DNA of 64,000 nucleotides. It comes from Saccopteryx bilineata (taxonomy: Eukaryota > Chordata > Mammalia > Chiroptera > Emballonuridae). Where the stretch lies: positions 67,580,982-67,644,981 of the forward strand of contig NC_089492.1 in assembly GCF_036850765.1 (NCBI RefSeq), read 5' to 3'. Below, one piece after another: positions 23,072 through 33,462 of the stretch; the first letter of the stretch is position 1, and the number at the start of each line of letters is the position of its first letter. The notes beneath the pieces were generated by a model. That model did not search any database. It was not told the origin of the DNA and saw nothing but the letters and a program-made list of their open reading frames with translations. The translations under genes were made by a program, and so were the position numbers.

Positions 23072-23166
23072 AGATGAGACTCAGAGACATAGACAACAGT
23101 GTTGGGGTTACAGGGTGGGGGGAGGAGAGGGAGGGGGTTGAGGGAGGGGAGGGGCACAAAGTTCTT
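23072..23166 (+). mobile_element. Truncated L1 3'UTR and filler at the ERV junction
   Basis: The 3'UTR runs through its G-rich tract (GGTGGGGGGAGGAGAGGGAGGGGG) to GGGGCACAAA (23160). It then changes to ERV sequence matching 3375 onward in copy 1. Six bases (GTTCTT) match neither flank. Relative to copy 1, about 1.1 kb (2281-3374, comprising the L1 3' end with its A-run, protease and RT) is missing. Confidence 0.8.
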
Positions 23167-24690
23167 GGCTTTTCAGCATTTGCCATATTCCCCCTTTAAT
23201 CTATAGACAGACAACAAATATTTACTTATGGTGTTTCCACTATAAAGACTGCAGTCTTAGGGACAAATGCTGATGAACTATTTCAGCAGTTCCTCCTTCT
23301 TTAAAGACTTATATGTCAACATAGAGCTCCATGTTTCATAGGACATACTCAAGCTCACTCCATGCTCCTTGGAGCTTTAGCACAAGGGAATGCCCTTTCT
23401 CTCTCTCTCTCTCTCTCTCTCTTTTCTTTTCTTTTTTTTTTCTCTTTTCTTTTTTTTTGTTGTATTTTTTCTTTTATTTATTTATTTTTTGTATTTTTCT
23501 GAAGATGGAAATGGGGAGGCAGTCAGACAGACTCCTGCATGCGCCTGACCGGGATCTGCCTGGCATGCCTACCAAAGGGGAATGCTCTGCCCATCTGGGG
23601 TGTTGCTCTGTTGCAACCAGAGCCATTCTAGTGCCTGAGGCAGAGGCCATGGGGCCATCCTTAGTGCCCGGGGTGGCTTTGCTCTGGTGCAGCCTTGGCT
23701 GCGGGAGGGGAAAAGAGAGACAGAGAGGAAGGAGAGGGGAAGGGGTGGAGAAGTAGATGGGCGCTTCTTCTGTGTGCTCTGACTGGGAATCGAACCCGGA
23801 ACTCCTGCACACCAGGCCAATGCTCTACCACTGAGCCAACCAGCCAGGGCCTAGGAATGCCCTTGTTGATCAAGCTACCCAATAGAAAATTATATGGAGC
23901 AACCATGACAGACCGAGCAAGTCAGTCACATACTATTCATCACCAGAACGTTGCGGCCCGGTTTAAACAGTTTCAACTTTCTCGGGAAGCAGCACAGCAG
24001 ATTGGGAAATCCTGTACAAGGGGTCCTATACTGCCCCTTCATTTGGAGTTAACTCTCAAGGACCCCTACCAGGACAATTTTGGCAGATGGATGTTACTTA
24101 TATACCTTCATTTGGCAAACAGTCGTATGTCCACATTACAGTGGATACATATTCCAGATCTATAGTAACCTCTGTCAGAACAGGAGAGGCTGCTGAGCAT
24201 GTTATAGCTCATTGTCTGTATGCATTGTTCTATTATCGGATTTCCTAAACTGGCTAAACTGAAAATGCGCCTGCATATGGAGCAAAAGCATTTACTGTAT
24301 TTTGTCATGCTTACAATCTTTAAAGTTAAGGTATTATTAAAGTGTACTCAGCAACCATTTTAAGGTCAATTAAAAAATTTTTTAAAGGGGGTAGTCATAT
24401 CCTGGAACTCCTACGGGTCTACCATACCATGCTTTTTACTTAAAAAAAATTTACATTTCTTTTGAATGCTGATGAACAGGAGACACCAAATCTTTTTCGC
24501 CTGCAAACCACTACCTTCTTTATTAGATCCAGCTAATAACACTGTTTTGTCTTTTTCCAAATAGCTCCAGATATATGGAAAATATTTATATAGGCAGATG
24601 GGGATCCTCAAACCCTTCAGCAAGATCTTCTGAGCATGACTTTTAAGATACCTAGAGGCAGAAAAAGCCCAATAGAGATCAGAGGAACTA
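23167..24690 (+). pseudogene. ERV betaretrovirus-like RNase H-integrase remnant (copy 2)
   Basis: Homologous to 3375-4450. It carries the decayed RNase H end (IGHTQAHSMLLGALAQG near 23337-23390), interrupted by a SINE at 23398-23851, then the integrase zinc-binding region (LSREAAQQIGKSC near 23980-24015) and integrase core. It has more stops than copy 1 and no protease or RT part. Around 24300 a short stretch present in copy 1 (about 4055-4080) is missing. It cannot encode a product. Confidence 0.75.
23398..23851 (-). mobile_element. Bat SINE (about 390-bp type) private to composite copy 2
   Basis: On the minus strand it begins GGCCCTGGCTGGTTGGCTCAG. Its tail on the plus strand is an extended (CT)n/T-rich stretch at 23398-23490. 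The target duplication is AGGGAATGCCCTT (23385-23397) and AGGAATGCCCTT (23853-23864). The homologous position in copy 1 (3595-3607) is empty and reads straight through. Confidence 0.92.
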
Positions 24691-25716
24691 CCAGCTTTTA
24701 GGATATGCCCTTAAAGGCTCCAACACCCCAAAGGGGTCTCATAGGATGCCATCTGGGTCCTGCTTCAATAGTGGAAAGGAAGGTCATTGAGCTAAAGCCT
24801 GCCAGACTTACATCCTCTGCTATGAGGAAACAGGGACACTGGAAGGTAGGCTTACCCCTCACTCCTCTAAGGGAGGGTTCAGTCTCCTCCAGCCCTGCTC
24901 CAGCCACCTATGACCTAACCCTGCCCAGAAAGCTGGGGTCTGCCACTGAAGGCTGAAGGTGCCCAGGGCCGTCGGCCCCATCTACGACACTGTGGACGAG
25001 CCTAGGGTATTTCTTTCAAGAAGCAGGTAAACTGATCTCATTTGCACAAGGGCCACTTAACTATGTCTTGCCTGAATAGTCAGGTTTTTTATTCTTCCCT
25101 CAAAGATCTCTGTTGTGGGTGTTGATAGTCCTATTTTCTGCTGCTTTGCTTAATATATAGTGTTTCCTTTATCCCTCCTACCTCAATGCCCCACTCATAT
25201 TTCAGGCTGGAACCTACTCCTAATTTAGAGCTCTCTTCCCCCTTTTGCCAACTTCTATTATGAATCTACCTTTGCCACCCAGCTTAGTGTATCCCAAGGT
25301 TCTCTTTACCAAACCACAGTCGCAGAGTTCCAGGGAAAAGCAACCTGGTCTCATCTCTCCAGGCAGAGGAGAACAGAAGCTCTATATCCACTCATGCTGC
25401 TAATGGCTTTTCCAGTCTACCTGAATCATTACCAGCTAGAAGCAGCAGTTATTGGGACTTGGACATGAGCTGCAAAGTATAGAATGGTGACAACAATTCC
25501 AGTGCCATGCAGACTTTTCCTGGATGTGGACTTTTCCTGGACTCCTGCTCCCTGTGACAGCTCCTAACAGACTGAACTGTGGTTGGGTTGCATTTTTCAG
25601 GGATTTGGCATGGTGATGGGGCCAACTTGGACTTGGTGGACATGTTAAGGACACTACTCTTTTAAGGATTCTTGCTGTATTGGCCAAGAGTTTGCTTAAA
25701 GGCTTTTAATCACTGT
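24691..25716 (+). pseudogene. Gammaretrovirus-like gag/protease remnant and unassigned ERV sequence (copy 2)
   Basis: Homologous to 4450-5870 without its SINE. The decayed zinc-knuckle-like stretch is at about 24812-24855 and the protease C-terminal-like segment at about 25170-25220. It continues to GGCTTTTAATCACTGTAAAA at the L1-tail junction. The site that holds a SINE in copy 1 is intact here (25296-25304). Confidence 0.5.
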
Positions 25717-25726
25717 AAAAAAAAAT

Positions 25727-26141
25727 AGAAGACTGGATAAAGAAGATGGGGCACATATACACCATGGTATACTATTCAGCTAGAAGAAATGATGACATCG
25801 GATCACTTACAGCAGAATGGTGGAATCTTGATAACATTATGCGGAGTGAAATAAGTGAATCAGAAAAAAACAAGAACTGCAGGATTCCATACATTGGTGA
25901 GACATAAAAATGAGACTAAGAGACATGGACAGGAGTGGGGTGGTTATGGGGGGTGGGGGGAGGGAAGGAGGGAGAGGGGTACAAAGAAAACTGGATAGAG
26001 GGTGACAGGACGATCTCTCTTTGGGTAATGGGTATGTAACAGAACTAAATGACAAGAAAACCTGGCCATCTTTTCTTTGAATATATGTACCCTGATTTAT
26101 TGATGTCACCCCATTAAAATAAAATTTTATTTATAAAAAAG
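25727..26141 (+). mobile_element. L1 tail closing composite copy 2
   Basis: Starts GACTGGATAAAGAAGATGGGG after an A-run, continues through a G-rich 3'UTR and ends TGATGTCACCCCATTAAAATAAAATTTTATTTATAAAAAA. The target duplication GTCCTCTAA follows at once. Its AATAAA-like AAAATAAAA would serve as the terminal poly(A) signal of the composite transcript. Confidence 0.85.
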
Positions 26142-26246
26142 GTCCTCTAAAAGAAAGGCCACTCCCTTATTAATATGTGGAAAAGATGCTTAACCTCAAC
26201 TTAAGAGAGAAATATAAATTAAACTGCATTACAATATAATTTTGCA

Positions 26247-26605
26247 GCCTGACTAGGTGGTGGCGCAGTGGATAGAGCATCAAACTAGGACATAGAAGAC
26301 CCAGGTTCAAAACCCCGAGGTCACCAGCTTGAACGTGGGCTCACCAGCTTGAGTGTGGCATCGCTGGCTTGAGTGTGGGATCATACACATGACACTATGG
26401 TTGCTGGCTTGAGCCCAAAGGTCACTGGCTTGAAGCCCAAGGTTGCTGGCTTGAGCAAGGGGTCACTCACGCTGCTATAGCCTCTTGGTCAAGGCACATA
26501 TGAGAAAGCAATCAATGAACAACTAAGGGGCCGCAACGAAAAATTGATGTTTCTCATCTATCTCTCCTCCTATCTGTTCTTTTCTCTCTCATTAAAAAAA
26601 AAAAA
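26247..26605 (+). mobile_element. tRNA-derived SINE (GCCTGACTAGGTGG type)
   Basis: The head GCCTGACTAGGTGGTGGCGCAGTGGATAGAGC is followed by GGTTCAAAACCCCGAGG, CTTGAG-type internal repeats and an A-tail. A second SINE sits in that A-tail. Confidence 0.92.
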
Positions 26606-26607
26606 GG

Positions 26608-27007
26608 AGCCCTGGCCGGTTGGCTCAGTGGTAGAGCGTCGGTCCGGCGTGCAAGGGGTCCTTGGTTCAATTCCTGGCCAGGGCACACAGGAGAAGCGCC
26701 CATCTGCTTCTCCACCCCTCCCCCTCCCTTCCTCTCTGTCTCTCTCTTCCCCCCCTCAGCGAGGCTTCATTGGAGCAAAGATGGCCCGGGTGCTGGGGAT
26801 GGCTCCTTGGCCTCTGCCCCAGGCGTTAAAGTGGCTCTGGTCACGACAGAGCGATGCCCCGGAGGGGCAGAGCATTGCCCCCTGGTGGGCAGAGCGTCGC
26901 CCCCTGGTGGGCGTGCCAGGTGGATCCCGGTGGGGTGCATGCAGGAGTCTGTCTGACTGCCTCTCCCCATTTCCAGCTTCGGAAAAATACAAAAAAAAAA
27001 AAAAAAG
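26608..27007 (+). mobile_element. Bat SINE (about 390-bp type), inserted in the tail of the preceding SINE
   Basis: GCCCTGGCCGGTTGGCTCAGTGGTAGAGCG head, GATGGCCCGGGTGCTGGGG body and A-rich end at 26985-27006. It is well preserved. Confidence 0.93.
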
Positions 27008-27202
27008 GAAATATAATTTCTCACATATCATACTAGCAAAAGTCCAAAGCTTGATAATACACTCACCTGGCAATGCAGAGGGAAAACATTCTCTCAAACA
27101 CTGCTGGTTGAAATGAACTGAACAGCCAATTTAGCACGGGGGAGGTAGAGAGTGGGGAACAGGGACAGCAGGACTGGGTATGAAAGCAAGAACCTCCCAA
27201 AC

Positions 27203-27839
27203 ACAGTAATCCCTGCTTTTCTGCAGTTTCACTTTCTGTGTTTCAGTTACTCGCAGACAACTGCAGTTCAAAAATAGTAGATCGAAAATTCCAGAAACAA
27301 ACAATTCATAAGTTTTACATTGTGCACCCTTCTGAATAGTTGTGATGAAATCTCTAGTGGTCACTATCCCTGTCCTACGTGGGACATGACTCCTCCCTTT
27401 GTCCAGCTCTCCATGCTGTAGACACTCCTCTCCCAATAGCCTGTTGTGGTCTCACTGTACTTGTATTCAGATTGCCTTTATTTTACTTAATAATGGCCCC
27501 AAAGCATAAGAGTAGTGATGTTGGCATTTCAGATATGCCAAAGAGAAGCCATAAAATGCCTCTTTTAAGTGAAAAAGTATATACAGCACAATAAATATTT
27601 TGAGAAAGAGAGAGACCACATTCATATAACTTTTACTACAGATATTGTTATAATTGTTCCATTTTATTATTAGTTATTATTGTTTATCTCTTACTGTGCC
27701 TAATTTATAAGTTAAAATTTATCATAGGTATGTATGTGTAGAAAAAACACACAGTATATATAGGGTTGGCACTAGCCACAGTTTCAGGCATCCACTGGGG
27801 TTTTGAAACATATCCCCCACAGATAAGAGGGGAAGACTG
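27203..27839 (+). mobile_element. Tigger/MER2-like Tc-mariner element (internally deleted)
   Basis: The left end CAGTAATCCCTGCTTTTCTGCAGTTTCAC and the right end CCCCACAGATAAGAGGGGAAGACTG form imperfect inverted repeats. A short reading frame at 27493-27594 begins MAPKHKSSDVG and matches the N-terminus of Tigger-type transposases (centromere-protein-B-like), then breaks off. The rest of the transposase is deleted. The TA target duplication is eroded (CA / TG). Confidence 0.8.
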
Positions 27840-27898
27840 TGTACCATTTTATGGAGTTTTGATAATTAGCTCATGTAAATGTTTTAAATGTTTAAGGA

Positions 27899-28701
27899 CA
27901 GTGGTGGAATTCAGTCAGTTCACACCAGTTTGGGAGAACCAATGCCTAAATTTTTTGTTGAGTTCAGCAAAAAAGTTGTTAAAAAGGCACTTGTGATCAA
28001 TTTCTCAATTTTTTTGGAGCTAGATTACTGGAACATTGAAGTTATACTAGTTCCATGGAAAGCAGCTGAAGAACAATTGCTTGTATTTAATGACATTTTT
28101 AATTACCAAATTGATATTAATTATTATTGAGATTTCATGAAAAATGTTTTTTAAAATTTTCAGAACTATGCAATTCCTGAAAGTGTTCAAAAAGCTAAAA
28201 ATATTGTCAGAACAATTGCTGTAAGTTCAGCAGAAATGGAAAGGGATTTTTCAAAGATGAACATAATATGTTCAGAGAACAGAAGTCGCCTGTGTCTAAT
28301 ATATATATCAAAAACAATGACTACTAGTCTGATCGCCCTACTCCTAAAGGAATGGGATCCTACTCCTACAGTGAAGAGATGATTAAGGATAAATCACACA
28401 GCCAATGATGCTCGAATAAAAGTGAAGAAAATTGCAAGTGAGGACGCCAATCAAGAAGCAATATGAAATATTGTAAATAATAGTTTTATTGTTTATTGTC
28501 AGGCATTATTTAATACTTTTTCATTAATATTTTAAAATTCTTTCTTATAACATAATCCAGTTTTGTGTACCTCTTTTATTGTTCTTATTTAAGTATTAAG
28601 TGCATGAAATAATAAACTACCTTTCAGTATATCGTTTTTTATACTTAAAACAGTCATTAGGGCAGAGAACTGGTTGCTAAATTATTAAAATCCCACCACA
28701 G
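27899..28701 (+). mobile_element. hAT DNA transposon, partly deleted, same family as 6619-7919
   Basis: The ends CAGTGGTGGAATTCA and AAATCCCACCACAG form terminal inverted repeats matching the copy at 6619-7919. Flanks TTTAAGGA (27891-27898) and TTTAAAAA (28702-28709) fit an eroded 8-bp duplication. The left part reads through several dozen codons (27888-28130) and the right part holds the transposase C-terminal end. Confidence 0.82.
28150..28470 (+). pseudogene. hAT transposase C-terminal (dimerisation domain) remnant
   Basis: Conceptual translation gives SSAEMERDFSKMN (about 28230-28268) followed by an NRSRL segment. This is the conserved hAT C-terminal dimerisation motif, in which SSAE and an E-R-x-FS-like core are diagnostic. 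A TGA near 28379 interrupts it, and the DDE core and BED finger are missing. Bats are known for recent hAT activity, but this copy cannot make a transposase. Confidence 0.75.
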
Positions 28702-28742
28702 TTTAAAAAGTAAATTAAATTCGATTTAAAAAAGGTAAAGTA

Positions 28743-28930
28743 ACCTGGCCTATAGTGGCGCAGTGATAGATCAACAACCTGGAATGCTGAGGTCTCTGGT
28801 TTAAACCCCTGGGCTTGCTTGGTCAAGGCACATTCAACAAGCAATGGACAACTAAAGTGAAGCAACTATGAGTTAATACTTCTCGCTCCCCCCACCTCTC
28901 TCTCTCCTCTCTCTGTAAAATCAACAAATC
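28743..28930 (+). mobile_element. Short tRNA-derived SINE
   Basis: The head CCTGGCCTATAGTGGCGCAGTGATAGATC is followed by GGTTTAAACCCCTGGGC, TGGTCAAGGCACAT and a CT-rich tail. Confidence 0.82.
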
Positions 28931-29329
28931 TTTTTTTAAAAGGGAGGAAAGTAACCCTAAAATTGAGAATAAAATAGAAACAAACAATGCTATATCAAAA
29001 TGAGTACCATCCTGATATAGTGCAACAATTTATTTCAAGTGTCTTTTGAATACATATTTGCAATATGCATTTTTTAATTTTATTGATTTCTTTATTTAGA
29101 CAATTAAATTTAACAGAGTGACACTGGTCAATCAGAGTACAAGATTTAGAGAAAACATCTTCACATCATTTAGACAGTCGATTATGCTGTATACCCATCA
29201 CCCAAAGTCAAATCATCTATTACCCTATATTTTGTTTCTCTTTAAGCCCTCCCCTTTTCCCATCCCCATCCCTCTCCTCTCTTCCCCTCCCACTAGTAAC
29301 CACTGCACTTTTATCTATGTCCATGAGTC

Positions 29330-32300
29330 TCAACTTTGTGTCCCACATATGTATGGAATTATACAGTTCTTGGCTTTTTCTGATTTAATTATTTCACTCA
29401 GTATAATGTTATCAAGGTCCATCCACGTTGTTGTAAATGATACTATGTCATCATTTCTTATGGCTGAGTGGTATTTCATAGTATATATATACCACACCTT
29501 CTTTATCGAATCCTCTATTGAAGGGCATTTTAGCTGTTTCCATGTCTTGGCCACCATGAACAATGCTGTGATGAACATGGGGGGTGCATGTATCTTTACA
29601 TACCCATGTTTTCAAGTTTTGTGGGTATATACTCAGTAGAAGGATTGCTGGGTCATATGGTAGTTCTATTCTTAATTTTTTGAGGAACCACCATACATTC
29701 CTCCATATGGTTGCACTAATTTACATTCCCACCAACAGTGGATGAGGGTTGCTTTTTCTCCACAGCCTCTCCAACACTTGTTATTACCTATCTTGTTGAT
29801 GATAGCTAATCTAACAGGTGTGAGGTGGTATCTCATTATAGTTTTGATTTGCATTTCTCTAATAGCTAGTGAAGATAAGTGTTTTTTCATATATCTGTTA
29901 GCCATTTGTATTTCTTCTTGGGAGAAGTGTCTGTTTATGTCCTCTTGGATTGTTTGCTTGTTTGTTGTTGAGTTTTGTGAGTTTTTTATATTTTTGGATA
30001 TTATCCCCTTATCTGAACTGTTGTTTGAAAATATCATCTCCCATTTAGTTGGCTGTCTGTTCTGTTGTCAGTTTCTTTTGCTGTGCAAAAGCTTCTTAGT
30101 CTGATGTAGTACCATTCATTCATTTATCTTTGCCTTTACCTCCTTTGCCTTTGAGGTCAAAGTCATAAAATGTTCTTTATGGCCAAGGTCCCTGAGTTTA
30201 GTACCTATGTTTTCTTCTATGTAATTTAGTGTTTCAGATCTTATATTTAGGTCTTTGATCCATTTTGAATTAATTTTTCTGCAAGGAGACAAACTGTAGT
30301 CAAGTTTCATTCTTTTGGCATGTGGCTTTCTAAATTCCCCAGCACCATTTATTGAAGAGGCTTTCTTTTCTCCATTGTGTGTCTTTGGCTCCGTTATAAA
30401 AAATGATCTGACCATATATATGTGGTTTTATTTCTGGGTTCTCTATTCTGTTGGTTTGTGTGTCTATTTTTCTGCCAGTACCATGCTGTTTTGATTATCG
30501 TGGCTCTGTAGTACAGTTTGAAGTCAGGTATTGCAATGCCTCCAAGTTTGTTTGTTTTTCCTCAAGATTACTTTGGTTATTCGAGGTTTTTTATGGTTCC
30601 ATATAAACCTGATGATCCTTTGTTCCATTTCTTTTAAAAATAACATTGGAATATTGATGGGAATTGCATTAAATTTGTATACTGCTTTGGGTAAGATGGC
30701 CATTTTAACTATATTTATTCTTCCTATCCACAAACAAGGAATATTTTTCCATTTCATTGTGTCTTTTTCCATTTCTTCTAATAATGCTTTGTAGTTTTCA
30801 CTATATAGGTCCTTTACATTCTTTGTTATGTTTATTCCTAGGTATTTTAATTTTTGGTTGCAACTGTAAGGGGAATTATTTTTTTGAGTTTTTTTCTGAG
30901 TTTTTATTGTTGGCATATAAGAAAGCAATAGATTTCTGTATATTAATTTTGTGACCTTACTGTATTGGTTTATAGTTTCTAATAGCCTTTCTGTGGAGTC
31001 TTTGGGGTTTTCTATATACAGGATCATATCATCTGCAAAAAGTGAAACCTTTACTTCTTCTTTCCCAATATGAATGCCTTTTATTTCTTTCTCTTGTCTG
31101 ATTGCTCTGGCTAGAACTTCCAGCACTATGTTGAATAGGAGTGGAGAGAATGGTCACCCTTGTCTTGTTCCTGATTTTAGAGGAAAAGTTTTCATCTTTT
31201 TACCATTTAGTATGATGTTAGCTGATGGTTTGTTGTAGATGGCCTTTATTATATGTTGAGGTATTTTTCTTCTATACTCATTTTGTTGAGTGTTTTAAAC
31301 ATAAAAGATGTTGAATTTTATCGAATGCCTTTTCTGCATCTATTAATAGAATCAAATGGGTTTTGTTCTTTGTTTTGTTGATATGGTGTATTACATTAAT
31401 TGTTTTACATATGTTGAACCATCCTTGTGTTTTTGGGATGAATCTCACTTGATCATGATGAATTATTTCTTGATATGTTGTTGTATTTGTTTTGCTAGTA
31501 TTTTGTTTAAGATTTTTGCATCTATAGTTATTAGAGATATTGATCTGTAGTTTTCTTCTTTTGTGTTGTCCTTGCCAGGTTTTGGTATGAGGGTTATGTT
31601 TGTCTCATAAAATGTGTTTGGAAGTATTGCTTCTTCTTCAATGTTTTGGAAGACTTTGAGTAGGATAGGAACCAAATCTTCTTTGAATGTTCGGTAGAAT
31701 TCACTAGTATAGCCATCTGGCCATGGACTTTTATTTTGTTTTTGTTTTTTTATAATTGTTTCTATTTCTTCCCTGTTAATAGATCTATTTAGGCTTTCTA
31801 CTTCTTTGTGATTCATTCTAGGAAGATTGTATTGTTCTAGGAGTTTATCCATTTCTTCTAGATTGTTAAATTTGGTGGCATATAGTTTTTTATAGTATTC
31901 TGCAATAATTCTTTATAAATCTGTAATATGTGTGGTAATTTCTCCTCTTTCATTTTGGATTTTGTTTATATGAGTCCTTTCTCTTTTTTTCTTAGTGAGT
32001 CTTGCCAGGGGTTTGTTGCTTTTATTGATCTTTTCAAAGAACTAGCTCTTTGTTGTATTAATTTTATTATACTTTTTCTGTTCTCTATTTTATTTATTTC
32101 TGCTCTAATTTTTATTATTTCCTTTCTTCTGCTTGTTTTGGGTTGCCTTTAGTCTTCTTTTTTTAGTTCTTTAAGATGTGATGTTAGGCCCTGGCTGGTT
32201 GGCTCAGCGGTAGAGCATCGGCCTGGCGTGCGGGGGACCCGGGTTCGATTCCCGGCCAGGGCACATAGGAGAGGCGCCCATTTGCTTCTCCACTCCCCCT

Positions 32301-33422
32301 CCTTCCTCTCTGTGTCTCTCTTCCCCTCCCGCAGCCAAGGCTCCATTGGAGCAAAGATGGCCCGGGCGCTGGGGATGGCTCCTTGGCCTCTGCCCCAGGC
32401 GCTAGAGTGGCTCTGGTCGTGGCAGAGCAACGCCCCGGAAGGGAAGGGCATCGCCCTTGGTGGGCATGCCAGGTGGATCCCGGTTGGGCGCATGCGGGAG
32501 TCTGTCTGACTGTCTCTCCCCGTTTCCAGCTTTAGAAAAAAAAAAAATATGTGATGTTAGGTTGTAGAGATTCTGATATGTCATGTTGTCATTTTCATTT
32601 GTCTGTATATATCTTTTGCTCTCTTTTATTTCCTTTTGACCCAGTCATTTTTTAGAAGCATGTTGTTTAATTTCCACATGTTTGTGAGTGTGTTTACTGT
32701 TTTTTTTTCAGTTGAATTCTAGTTTCAAAGCCTTATGGTTAGAGAATATGCTTGGTATAATTTCAATCTTTCTGAATTCACTGATGTTAGTTTGTGGCCC
32801 AGCATATGATCTATTATTGAGAAAGTTCCATGTACACTGGAGAAAAATGTATACTCTGAAATTTTTGGATGAACTGTTCTGTAGATGTCTATTATGTTCA
32901 TTTGTTCTAGTGTTTTATTTAAGGCTGATATTTCTTTATTGATTTTCTGTTTGGATGAAAAATCTAGTGCCGTCAGCAGTGTATTTAGCTCTCCAAGTAT
33001 GATTATATTTTTGTCGATTTGTACTTTTAGATCAGTTATTAGATGTCTTATATATTTTGGTGCTCCCTGGTTTGGTCATATATATTAAGAAGTGTAATGT
33101 CTTATTGATACAATGTCCCCTTTATCATTATGAAATGTCCATCTTTGTCTCTGGTTACCTTTGTTGTCTTGTAATCAATACTGTCAGATATGAGTATGGC
33201 TCTACACCTGCTTTTCTTTGGATATTATTTGCTTGGAGAATCATTTTCCAACCTTTCACTTTGAATCTCTTTTTATCCTTGTAGCTTAGATGTGTTTCTT
33301 GAAGGCAGCATACTGTTGGGTTTTGCTTCTTGATCCAATCTGCTACTCTGTGCCTCTTTATTGGAGAGTTCATCATTTACATTTAGTGTAATTATTGACA
33401 CTTGAGGATTTTCTATTGCCAT
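29330..33422 (-). pseudogene. L1 ORF2 (lineage B), disabled
   Basis: The ORF2 start ATG is at 33420-33422. The endonuclease piece (33376-33155) has RHRVADWIKKQNP and LQETHL. The Z/RT region is at 31852-31463, with [13 protein letters not shown] and YRSISL. The RT active site FADD is within 31126-30524. The C-terminus is [13 protein letters not shown] (29790-29740) and the terminal stop is at 29330-29332. Frameshifts and stops separate all these blocks, and a SINE interrupts it at 32187-32548. Confidence 0.9.
32187..32548 (+). mobile_element. Bat SINE (about 390-bp type) inside antisense L1 ORF2
   Basis: GCCCTGGCTGGTTGGCTCAGCGG head with GGTTCGATTCCCGGCC, GCCCGGGCGCTGGGGATGG body and an A-tail. 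The 13-bp repeat ATGTGATGTTAGG lies at 32176-32188 and 32549-32561. The paralogous L1 near 53249 lacks it. Confidence 0.94.
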
Positions 33423-33462
33423 TTTATTTTATTTTTTCTATTGCCATTTTATATACTGCTTT

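Larger units (their letters stand above)
17040..26141 (+). mobile_element. Composite retroelement copy 2: full-length L1 + ERV + L1 tail, with TSD
   Basis: Order: L1 5'UTR, ORF1, ORF2 and partial 3'UTR (17040-23160), class II ERV pol remnant (23167-about 24690), class I ERV-like remnant (to 25716) and L1 tail (25727-26141). A direct repeat flanks the whole unit: AAAGTCCTCTAA (17028-17039) and AAGGTCCTCTAA (26139-26150), 11 of 12 identical. No equivalent repeat is seen at the L1/ERV junction (23160) or at the ERV/L1-tail junction. Joining the two outer flanks restores continuity of the older L1. This fits one insertion of an RNA of about 8.7 kb (excluding the later SINE and Y RNA insertions). 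The short repeat makes this strong but not decisive. Confidence 0.68.
26151..27120 (+). mobile_element. Older L1 fragment, 3' parts, split by two SINEs
   Basis: 26151-26246 (GGAAAAGATGCTTAACCTCAACTTAAGAG) and 27020-27120 (TCTCACATATCATACTAGCAAAAGTCC, then GCTGGTTGAAATGAACTG) are consecutive pieces of the ancient L1 whose 5' part is at 16830-17039. The direct repeat AATATAATTT (26233-26242 and 27010-27019) brackets the SINE pair. Confidence 0.75.

Noticed and set aside
1..26141. Treating the two L1-ERV blocks simply as a tandem segmental duplication
   Set aside because: Not fully excluded. The sequence outside the unit differs on the 3' side (6346 onward against 26151 onward), and copy 2 has a target duplication at its outer edges, so retrotransposition is favoured.
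29118..29639. 173-codon plus-strand frame at the antisense L1 3' end
   Set aside because: It is the reverse complement of L1 ORF2 C-terminal and 3'UTR sequence.
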